Origin: Colletotrichum lupini
Taxonomy: Eukaryota; Ascomycota; Sordariomycetes; Glomerellales; Glomerellaceae
Assembly (NCBI RefSeq): GCF_023278565.1
Contig: NC_064673.1
Location: 2,852,001 to 2,916,000 of the forward strand
DNA: 64,000 nucleotides
Direction: 5' to 3'
How positions within the stretch are numbered: position 1 is the stretch's first letter; each line of letters begins with the position of its first letter. Below, in pieces: positions 13,401-22,666 of the stretch. Under the pieces are notes generated by a model, which made no database searches, was not told the DNA's origin, and was given only the letters and a program-made list of their open reading frames with translations. Made by a program: the position numbers and the translations under genes.

Positions 13401-14250
13401 GATAAGCTCTTTATAAGCGCATTTTAAAAAGAGTTTATTAAAGAACGGGTAATATATTACTAACTATTTACTACGTATTACTTATAAACGGACGGCTAAA
13501 TAGAGCGAACTTATTAAATATTAAAAAAGTATTTAAAGATCTATACTAAGGGCTCGCTAAATAAGTAGGTAGCGTAGTTAGAAGAGGCTGAGTTTATATA
13601 TAATAATAGCTAATACTTTATTATAAAGGTATCTCTATATATAATACTATACGGCTATTACCCTAAGTACGTTAAATATATACTTAATTATAAGGCTATA
13701 GTCTAGGGGGTTTAGGAAAGGGTTTAGAAAATTAGAGAGATTAGGGCCTAAGCTATGCGAGCATAAGTATAAGCTTTTAAGAGCTAAGTAGTTTATTATA
13801 ATAAAAGATATACCCTAAAGGAGTTTAATCGCAAAGAGGTTATTAGCTTATTAATAAAGAATATACGATTTAAAAATAATAAACTAGCGCCGAGATATAT
13901 TAAAATAGTAATAACTAAAAGGGTAGGGAAATAGGCTTACTAAGTATATTTATTAGAGTAGTATCGGAGAATATATAATATTTTCCTAGTTTCCTAGCTT
14001 AAGCTATAAGGAAATCGCTAAACGGTTAGTAACTAAATAGTAAATCTCCCGGAATTAGAAAATAAATAAGACGTTTAGGAAGTTAAAAAAATCGTTATAA
14101 TATAAAGCGAGGGAGGAAACTTACGATATTTTATTAAATAAGCTAGGTAGCTTACTAAGTATAATACGTAAGAGCTTATTAAGTATTTTAAAAGGGTAGT
14201 AGAAGTAGTTAAGAAATTTAAATACTATAAAAAAAGGGTATATATAAAAT
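10500..14250 (+). pseudogene. Element A Pol relic: RT, RNase H, integrase, chromodomain
   Basis: Domains run in Ty3/gypsy order. RT spans about 11190-11700, with the substrate-binding segment V-P-I-L-F-x-L-K-K-D-G-T-L-R-F near 11200 and the catalytic box at about 11540 reading Y-I-N-D instead of Y-x-D-D. RNase H lies at about 11980-12200. The integrase has an HHCC region at about 12980-13120, with His and Cys as Tyr, and the catalytic triad in I-D-F-I-T-G (about 13199), T-D-R-D (about 13393) and T-D-G-x-I-E-R (about 13503). A chromodomain at about 14068-14230 reads R-Y-F-I-K followed by A-R-x-L-T-K-Y-N-T, with Trp codons turned to stops. Chromodomain integrases direct chromoviruses to marked heterochromatin. 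The protease is presumably near 10520-10700 but I could not read its D-S/T-G motif. Dozens of TAA/TAG codons make it non-functional. Confidence 0.88.
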
Positions 14251-14644
14251 AAGATAATAAACGTTAAGTTCGTAATAAAAGGTTACCGAAAATAAGTTAA
14301 TTAATAATATATTATAAAACCCTTTTTATCTAGCCTAGCGTAATCCTTAAGAAAAAGATATAATATTATAACCCTTAGTAATACGTTACTAAAAGATTGC
14401 TAAAATCTAGCTACGTAAAGGAAATAACCTACGTAATACTAGCAGTAATAATAGCGGCTTTAGTATATACCTCTAAAGCTTAATAGTTAGTAATAATAAT
14501 CCGCTCGGTAAGTAAAAAGCGGGGAGGCTTTATACGCGTACTTAGCTAACTACTTAGAATAAGGCCGTTAACTTTATTAATATTATAATAAGTAAAAAAG
14601 AGGTAGTTAAAGTTATATAAAGTATTATATATATTAATAATAGC

Positions 14645-15990
14645 GGTTCATAGAGCGTTCGCTACTTAGTTACCGTTAAAGGCTATAATAAGAGGTATAA
14701 CGAGAGCTATAATAAGAAGTATAATAGGACCTATAATAAGAAGTATAACGGGAGCTATAATAAGAAGTAAAATAAGAGGTAAAATAGGGGCCGTAACGTT
14801 ATTATCGTTAGTAACGGGTTAAGGACGGGGGACGTTATCCGAGGTAACGCTCTCGTAATCCTAATCGAGCTAAGGGACCTTAGTAATATTAATATTCGTA
14901 AAGAACTTAGTAACGTCGAACTACTTATTACGACCCGCGGCTTTAATTTTAATATAAATAATAGCCTCGTTAAGCTATTATAAAGCCTTTATTTAAAATA
15001 AGAGGAGCGTAATACTAGCCTTATTAAAATTTAAAATAATATAACTAAGGGCTAAAGTACCCTCGTTTATATTAAAAAGAGTATTATAAATAAGGGTTAA
15101 CGAGTTATTAATATTAAAGTAGTAGCGCTTATTATAATACTAAAAAAGAAAATTCTCTAAGTCGTTACTAAGCTTTTTAAATTTAGTATCCTCGCGCTAG
15201 GACTTATTAAACTTAAACCTAAAGTCGTCCCGCTCGTCGTTATTATTAAAAATATAGTTAATAATAAGAGTATATTTCTTAATAAGAGTCCGAGTCTTAG
15301 GACCGTAGGAAATAGGGGTAGTACTATATATAATAATAGTATAAGTAAGTACTTTATTTACTAAAAACTTAGCGACGCGTTTATAAAAAGTAGGGAAAGT
15401 AAAAAACTCTTAGATATACGTAATAGTAACGCCCTTAGGAGTCTTTTTATAGTACTAAGCTAGAGTATTAAAATTATTTTATAAAGCGGTCGCACGGCTA
15501 TTATTATAAAAATAAGCTAGCTAGAGGTAACTAAGGTAGGAAATAATCTTAGTCTTATTATTAGTATTAAGGATACTAGCTTAAAAAAAAAATCTAAGTT
15601 AATAAAAAGAAAATTCGCTAAACGATTACTAACGACTTATTATAATTAAGATTAATAAGTTTAAATACTCGCGGTTAGTAACGAGCTCTTAGAGAGTAGC
15701 CTATTTAAAGTAGACCTTTTTTACTTTATTACCCGCTAATAAGTTAGTAATATAAGTAGTTATTTTCTCTTATATGCTAATAATATAATTAAAAATATAA
15801 AGAACGCGGCCGCGCTTATAAGAGTTAAGGCTACCCTATTCCTTAGTATTATAGAACTTTATAAGGGTATTTTAAATAAACTAAGCGGCGCTATATAGCT
15901 CCTTAAGAACCTAAGAAATATCGTTAGCTAATATTTTAATAATAGACTAGCGAGGACTCGACGACTTATAGCAAAATACTTCTTCTTATT
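14645..15990 (-). pseudogene. Antisense ORF relic inside element A, unknown product
   Basis: On the minus strand a single frame of about 450 codons runs from about 15990 to a TGA near 14650. It is broken only by TAA/TAG codons, roughly one per 20-30 codons, as expected of RIP at former Gln or Trp codons. The plus-strand frame I read over part of the same stretch is far more interrupted. Readable pieces include K-K-V-Y-F-K near 15715, T-P-K-G-V-T-I-T-Y near 15430, a charged N-N-N-D-E-R-D-D-F-R-F near 15240 and P-R-P near 14825. The C-terminal part is a hydrophobic 24-bp-periodic repeat (14682-14795). I do not recognise the family. It lies between the chromodomain and the 3' LTR and runs opposite to gag-pol. 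It could be an extra element gene, a captured host gene or a decayed nested element. Confidence 0.5.
14682..14795. repeat. 24-bp tandem repeat at the 3' end of the antisense frame
   Basis: Three and a half units close to GCTATAATAAGAAGTATAAC plus four bases. The 24-bp period preserves reading frame, and on the minus strand it encodes alternating Ile/Leu/Ala/Pro residues. Confidence 0.75.
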
Positions 15991-16665
15991 AATTTAATAA
16001 ATAATATACTTAGCGACGTAAGCGCTAGTAATATAAATAAGCTCGTTAATATTATAATATAGACTAGCTAAGTAGCGTATATAGGGAGCACCGCTATAAA
16101 GACCGCAGAAGCCCTTTTTAAAATTATACTTTATATTAAATATATCTTAAATACGCGAAATAGTAAATATTTCGGTAAATACTTAGTAATAGTATAGCGA
16201 GAGAGTTATAATTAGGAAACGATACGGAATTAGAATATTATAAAAAGAAAAGTATAGTTATATAAGAAAGAATTTATAAAACGGTCGCTAAATAGAAAGA
16301 GGAAAGAAAAAGTAAATATATAACTAGTAACGGACGAAAAATCTTTTATTATAATCAATAGCTTAGTAATAATAATAACCGCGAGGTTAAGCGGGCTCTT
16401 ATATATTACGATAGTTAAAATACTTTATTACGAATATATACTACTAACTTAGTAACTAATCGGCGCGCTATTACTAAATAATAATAATAAAGTATCCGTT
16501 AAATAAGGAGATAGGAGTAATACCTTGTTCCTAAATAAGAAAGGATATTATTAACGCTTTACGGAATTTATTACGAATAACGACGTTAATAGCTTTATTA
16601 TTAGCGTTAAAAAAAGATATTACGTAATAACTTTAAGGACTAAAATTACGTAAGGGGGGAGTAAT

Positions 16666-16854
16666 TATAATAAATTCGGGATATAACTAGTAATAGGACG
16701 CCGATAACTTAGTAATTAGTATACGGATCTTATTATAAAAGAACTTTTTAAGAAGCAGAGCCTTATAAAGGACTCTATAAGCTTTAGTCTTATAATATAC
16801 TTATACTTATATTATAGCCTTGCTAGTTAAGTACTTATAGCCTAATCTCTTATA
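16666..16854 (+). repeat. 3' LTR of element A
   Basis: 189 bp, indel-free match to 8792-8980, preceded at about 5 bp by the polypurine tract. It is followed by AATAT, the target duplication partner of AATAC at 8787-8791. Confidence 0.92.
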
Positions 16855-16859
16855 AATAT

Positions 16860-18640
16860 TATACTATTTATTAAAACCTTAATAATAATAAAAAAAGAAA
16901 AGATATTTACTTACTAACTTTATATTCTTAAAGAAAATAATATTAAATATATTATTATACTTTTTTAAATTTATAAAAATATAAAAAAGAAAGCTAAAAT
17001 AAACCCTATTATAAGAAATTTATTTTATTTTTTTAAAGGACGAATTAAGTAAAAGTTCTTAACTAATATAAAAAAGTAATTCTTTAAATTTAAAAAAAGA
17101 GGACTTAATATTAAAAAAATTATAAATAGCCTCGTCTATATAGTATGATAAAACTATATAAACTAAAAATAATTTACTAAGTTTAAAGAAAAACTTAATT
17201 TAAATAAAATCCTAACTAAGTCTATTTATATAATATAAAAAATAGATAGTAATAAAAAATTTATTTATAAAATTAAAGAATAGTTCAAAGACCTCTTATA
17301 TAAAAATAAGATCAAAGTATTTAAAAAACTAATTCTTAATTTAAGAGTTAAAAAAAAGAAAAAATTCAACTTTAACTTTAAAAAATAAATATTAAAATAA
17401 GAACTAGTTCTTTTTATTTTAACGAAGTAGAATTACTTTATAATTCGGACGAACTTTATAATATTACTTAATAACGTATTTAAATAGAGATTAATTATAA
17501 GGTATTATTTAACGTTAATAATACTAGTTTTAAAAAGAATAATAATAAATTACGGTATAAATATATTTATTTATTTAAAAATAACTAAACCGTTTAGTTT
17601 TATAGAACTAAAGAATATAAAAAGGTTATAATAACCCCCTATATAAATGAAAACTACTTTTTATTTAACCCTAAAAACCCCTTTTATAAAGAATTATTTT
17701 AGATAGAATACTTAAATAATAAATACTTTTAGTACTTTATATATAAATAAAATAGTCGCTTTTACTTACAAAAATACGATAATAAGCTTATTAAGGATAT
17801 TTATATAAAAAACTAACTACTTAATTAGATATTACTAAACTTTAATAATAATAATAAAGTAATATTTAGCCCAGACCTTAGCTTTTTTATAAAATACTTT
17901 AATAATAAGTATATAGAATAAAAAGATTGTAAATATAATTAATACTAAGTTTACTATATTAAAAAGGCTAAAGCTTAAAAAGAATAATAAGAACTATATA
18001 AATAAGGCGCTTAGTAAAAAAAGCGTATAATAAAAAACTAAAAAAAGCTAATTATAAAAGAACGATAAAAGAAAAAAAGAAAAAGTTCTTATATATAACT
18101 AAATAACGTAACGATATATATTTACGAGTTAATTTTAATATTTATAAATAAAGATTAAACGTTATTATTAATGATAATATATAAAAAACCTATATTTTAT
18201 GAAGAATAGTAAATAAACTTAATTTATTATAAGTATAGAAAAATAACTTATATTAATTATAGATAATAAAAAGAGAATAAGTTAATTATAACTATAAATA
18301 TATTAATTAAAACACCGTATACCTCTTAATATATATTAATAATTAATAAGAATTATTATAGTATAATATTATAAAAATTAGAAATATTAACGTTATCCTA
18401 AGAATCTCGTAATTATAAAAGTATAACTTATAAATAAATTAGATTATTAACTAGGTTTTTTAAAAAAAGATTAGTTACTAAACGACTTAAAAAAAAAAGG
18501 TTTAAACGGATTTTTAAAAACTCTTAAAAAATAAGAATAAATATAATATATAGTTTTTATTAAAATAGTAAAAAGCTTTAAAAAGCTTATAATTAGTATT
18601 AATAATTAAGGATCGTAACGATTCTAAACTATACCCGAGG
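16860..18640 (+). other. Element B internal region between the A insertion and pol
   Basis: An AT-rich, RIP-mutated stretch that belongs to element B by position. No frame can be assigned with confidence. Near 18215-18255 a segment reading Y-Y-K-Y-R-K-I-T-Y-I-N-Y resembles a second mutated zinc knuckle, but the His-to-last-Cys spacing is too short for a standard CX2CX4HX4C. The protease that should precede the reverse transcriptase is presumably here, but its active-site motif is not readable. Confidence 0.5.
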
Positions 18641-21420
18641 AGTACTGGATATATATAAAACTATTTATAAAACCTAAAAGAATAGGATTATTAAAATATA
18701 ATGACTAAGATATAAAAATCGAATTTAAAAAAGGAACGTAACTTAGGTTCTTTTTAATATATTTAATAAATTAAAAAAAATAAAAATATTTTAATAAATA
18801 TATTAATAAAAAACTCGAGAAAGGACTTATTTAATTATCGAATTGTTTTATAAAATTACCCCTATTCTTCGTATTAAAAAAAGGAATAAAAAAACAGAAA
18901 CTAATCATTAACTATAAAAAACTTAACGAAATTACGAAAAGAAATTACTATCCCTTATTACTTATTACTAAGCTTAGAAATCTATTTTATAAAGCTAACT
19001 AGTTTATTACTATAAATTTTAAAAAAGTATTTAACTAAATTTGGATTAAAAAAGAAAATAAATAAAAAACGGTATTCTAAACTTATAAAGAACTCTTTAA
19101 GTACCTTATTATATTTTTTAAACTTACTAACGCTCCGGTAACTTTTTAAGTAATAGTTAATTACGTACTCTAAGAGTACGTTAATATCTTTATTATTATT
19201 TATATTAATAATATTCTTATTTTCTCTTCCGATTTTAAAATATATAAAAAGTATATTTATATAGTATTTTAAAAGCTCTAAAATATTAAGTTATATACCG
19301 AACCTTTTAAATATAAATTTTATATATAAAGGGTAGACTTCTTTAAATACATTATTATATTAAGATAAATTTATATATAAATATTAAAAATAGAAGTAGT
19401 TAGGGACTAGCTTATACTATAGAACGTTAAGAATATATAAGGATTCTTAAGATTCGTTAACTTTTATGAATAATTTTTTAAGAACTATATTAATATAGTT
19501 AGACTTTTTAATAACTTAATATAAAAAGATATTCTATTTATTTAGGACCCTAAGTATAAGGAAGTATTTATTAAAGTTAAGAATATAGTTCTTTCTAAAC
19601 TAGTTATTATAATCTTAGATTTTTAAAAACTTTTTAAAATTAAAACTAATACTTTAAACTTTATTATAAGAGCGGTCTTAAAATAACGAGATAAGTAAAA
19701 AAAGCTTTATTTATATTACTTTTATTTTAAAGTATTTTATAAAGTAAAATTAAATTAGTAAATTTATAATAAAAAACTAATAGTAATTATTAAAGTATTT
19801 TAAAAATAGAGATTATAATTATTTAGAACTAAATACAAAGTTATAGTTTATATAAATTATAAGAACCTCGTAAACTTTATAATAAATAAAAATTTAAATA
19901 AGTAATAAGTTAAATAGAGCGAATTCTTATTTAAGTATAACTTCTAAATTATTTATTAAAAAGGTTTAGAAAATAATAAAGTAAATGTACTTAGTAAAAG
20001 ACTTAATTATAAAGTCGTAGTCTTTAAAAAAATATAAATTATTTTTAAATAAGAGAAAGATAGTAGCTTTATATTAATTATAAAGCTCTTTATAATAATT
20101 AAAAGAATTAGTACTAGCCCGATTAGAAAAATAACCCCTAAGCTTATTATAAAATTTATAGTATATTAGTATACGGTTATTAAAGAATTACTAAAATATA
20201 AAAACGGATTCGTTAGTATTATAATAAATCCGTTATACATATTAAAATTATAAAAATAATTAAGGACTACGTAACTTATAAAAAAAATAAAAATAGCCTA
20301 TATAAACCTTATAACGAGCTATAACTATTATAATTACTAATAAAAGTATAGTAATTAATTATATAGGATTTTATTATTAAATTACTTAAGTTTAGAAAAC
20401 TATTCCCTAAAGTATAATATAATAATATCTTAGTTATAATTAACTAACTTATTAAGTTTATTTACTTTATTCTTTATAAGGAATTTAGTACTATAAAAAA
20501 CCTAGTATACGTATTGATTAAAGTTATATTCTTAAACTACGATTTATTAAAAAGAAATTATCTCTAATAAAAATAAGCTATTTATTTCGAAGTTTTAAAA
20601 ATCTCTAATTTTATAACTTAGTATAAACTATAAACTATTGATATTATTTTATTTATAAACTAATAAATAAATAAAAAGAATTAATTATATCCTTAAAATA
20701 TATCTTTATTATTATATAAATTACGACTAAGATAATTAGGTAGTACTTCTATTAATAGCCCAGTTTATATATAATAATATAGTTAATAAAAATATAAAAG
20801 AATCTCCGTTTTATTTTAATTACGGATTCTAATTAATAATATATAAAGAAATATAATAAGGATTATAAGCTATAAAAGCTATAATAAACGTAAATAAACT
20901 TAAGGAAATCTATAAATAAGTATTAATAAACCTCGAGTTCGTATAATAATATATAAAAGAAAACGTAAATAAATTAAAGATTAGAGGACTATTTTTAAAA
21001 AAGGGGGATAGTACCTATTTCTTTTATTATAATATTAAAATAAAACGACTAAGTAATAAATTAGATTATAAAAAACTTAGACTTTTTAAAATTATTAAAA
21101 AAGTCTTATTAATTAATTACGAACTAAGACTACTAAATACGATATAATACTATTCCGTTTTTTATATTTTATTACTTAAACTTATACTAAGAGGATTATA
21201 TATAAAAGATTATATTATTATTAAACTAAACTAATTAGAATACGAAATTAAATAAATTATTAACTATAGAGTTAAAAATAAAATATCAGAATTCTTTATT
21301 AAATAAAAGGGCTATAAATATAAAAAAAATACATAAAAACTTATTACGAACCTCTAGAACTCTTAAGAATTCTTTTTAAAATACTAAAATTAAAATTAAA
21401 ACTAACACTCTTAGCTATTA
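18640..21420 (+). pseudogene. Element B Pol relic: RT, RNase H, integrase, chromodomain
   Basis: This is the clearest coding relic in the block. RT starts near 18720 with K-L-E-K-G-L-I at about 18815, then L-F-F-V-L-K-K-G near 18870 and the L-N-E-I-T-K-R-N-Y-Y-P segment near 18925. The catalytic box near 19200 reads Y-I-N-N in place of Y-L-D-D. RNase H lies at about 19640-19900, recognisable from T-N-T-L-N-F-I-I and the K-L-N...Q-I-Y-N-K-K-L region. The integrase core at about 20360-20800 includes N-R-Q-I-E-W-like residues. The C-terminal chromodomain at about 21236-21400 contains E-Y-E-I-K and I-S-E-F-F-I-K. The Pol differs clearly from that of element A. Stops and D-to-N changes follow the RIP pattern. 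Confidence 0.88.
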
Positions 21421-22041
21421 TAATATCCTAGTTAACTATTTTAAAAATATTACTAAATTATACTTTTTACGTAGCGACTAACTTATCTTCGTTAATAATA
21501 TTAAGAGGATTAGGAATCGCTTTTTTTTTCTTAAATACTATCCTTTTTTTTTAAAAAAAACGATTTAATTTTAATAAAGACTAATTTATTTTAACCTATA
21601 CGTAACGTAAGGCCTTTACCCGTTTTTTAAAAAAAAAGTTCTTTTTTTTTTTTTTCGTTCTAGCTTATTAACTTTGTATAAAAAATAATTTATTATAAAT
21701 ATAATTAATATAAAAATATTAATAAAAAAAGAAAAAGACTTACGATTATATATAGTATTAATAGTTACGTTATAAGAACGATTATAATATATATACTTAT
21801 AATACTTTAATTTACTTTTTAATATCTTATATTTTTACCCTAATAAATAATAAAATAAGTAAAGTATTTTAATTTCGAATTCTCGCTCTTTAATTTTAAA
21901 AATAAGCTTTAACTAATAATATATTGAAGATCTAACGGATATTTTAGTATTTTTAAAAGAACTATTTAACGAGCCCTAAACTAGGCTATAATAACTTATT
22001 TATAAGTTTATAAAGATAAGATTTTTAAAAAAGAGACTTAA

Positions 22042-22579
22042 TATTACGATTTAATATATATAACTAAAACTAGGGCCCGCCCCGCAAGCTTATAGCGGCT
22101 ATAATATATTATATATATAAGAATATAAGAATATAAAATAACTTTTATAAAATAAAAGAACTATAAATAAGTTATATATAAATAAGAAATAATAATTATA
22201 TAATAAAGTAATTATTATAATTACTCTAAATAATCGCTTATTAATATTTATTTAGTAATTATTTAATAAATAAAAGTAATTATTAATAAAAATATATTTA
22301 TAAGCGGACTTATATATAATATAAACTTAAGCTAAGTTTAAAAATAGACTTTTTATAGCTTTTTAATAATTAATTTAGTATTAGATCTTATAATCGTTTT
22401 TAGCTATTTTTATTAAAAACCCCTTTTAATAAGACTATAATTAATTACTAAAGCCTTATTTACTTTACGACTTATAGATATAGTTTTAAAAAAGCTATTT
22501 ATAACTATAATACTATTTACTTAGTACTCGTAGCCTTAACTTTTGCTAATATACTCACTACGACTAGCTAGCCGTAACA
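22042..22579 (+). repeat. 3' LTR of element B
   Basis: 538 bp, direct repeat of 6211-6749, followed by CTTAG at 22580-22584. The last ~40 bp (from about 22540) are much less mutated than the same part of the 5' copy, for example CCGTAACA against TTATAATA, so the RIP boundary falls inside this LTR. Confidence 0.92.
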
Positions 22580-22621
22580 CTTAGCTAGCCCCTTGTCGAC
22601 TCCCCTGTCTGTAGTAGGGGT

Positions 22622-22664
22622 TGGTCTTGGTAGTAACTACAAGGACTATTGAGACGCACCTCCG
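22622..22664 (-). repeat. Right terminal inverted repeat of the mariner element
   Basis: Reverse complement of the left terminal repeat, ending in CGCACCTCCG and followed by TA at 22665-22666. It is not RIP-mutated. Confidence 0.93.
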
Positions 22665-22666
22665 TA

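Larger units (their letters stand above)
8792..16854 (+). mobile_element. Ty3/gypsy chromovirus A, innermost element
   Basis: An 8,063-bp element with 189-bp LTRs at 8792-8980 and 16666-16854 that align without indels. The flanking 5-bp target copies are AATAC (8787-8791) and AATAT (16855-16859), a single C-to-T change consistent with RIP. LTR ends may shift by one to three bases because the terminal TG/CA have become TA. A purine tract, AAGGGGGGA, lies at about 16652-16660 just before the 3' LTR. Inside are a Gag with zinc knuckle, then RT, RNase H, integrase and chromodomain in the gypsy order, followed by about 2.4 kb holding an antisense reading-frame relic. It is RIP-inactivated and is the last insertion of the nest. 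Confidence 0.92.
6211..22579 (+). mobile_element. Ty3/gypsy chromovirus B, split by nested element A
   Basis: Direct LTRs at 6211-6749 and 22042-22579 bound the element. The outer flanks carry an identical 5-bp duplication, CTTAG, at 6206-6210 and 22580-22584. The LTR begins TATTACG (probably TGTTACG before RIP) and ends GTAACA in the right copy. Internal relics in order are a Gag-like frame (about 7900-8640), the nested element A (8792-16854), and a pol relic with RT, RNase H, integrase and chromodomain (about 18640-21420). Without element A and its 5-bp duplication, B is 8,301 bp. It sits 122 bp after the mariner transposase stop, inside the mariner 3' region. RIP has destroyed all frames. 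Confidence 0.9.
4555..22664 (+). mobile_element. Tc1/mariner DNA transposon, outer shell of the nest
   Basis: The block is bounded by inverted repeats: 4555-4597 matches the reverse complement of 22622-22664, with the first 29 bases identical and only transition differences after that. Both ends abut TA (4553-4554 and 22665-22666), the target duplication expected of Tc1/mariner elements. A RIP-mutated DDE transposase lies at about 4790-6088. Everything from 6211 to 22584 is a later LTR-element insertion plus its target copy. Removing it leaves 1,736 bp, a normal size for a Tc1-like element with a transposase of about 340 residues. The terminal ~45 bp on the left and ~100 bp on the right still contain CpA/TpG, whereas the interior does not. 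The element is defective. Confidence 0.93.

Noticed and set aside
22042..22584. The right 538-bp repeat as an independent solo LTR, because it is preceded by CTTAA, similar to CTTAG
   Set aside because: The left copy is preceded by CTTAG and the right copy is followed by CTTAG, a complete LTR-element interior lies between them, and removing the whole interval gives a normal-size mariner.
4555..22664. A giant cargo-carrying DNA transposon (Starship-like) bounded by the inverted repeats
   Set aside because: The interior is fully explained by two LTR elements with their own target duplications. There is no tyrosine recombinase and no cargo genes, and the transposase is Tc1/mariner type.
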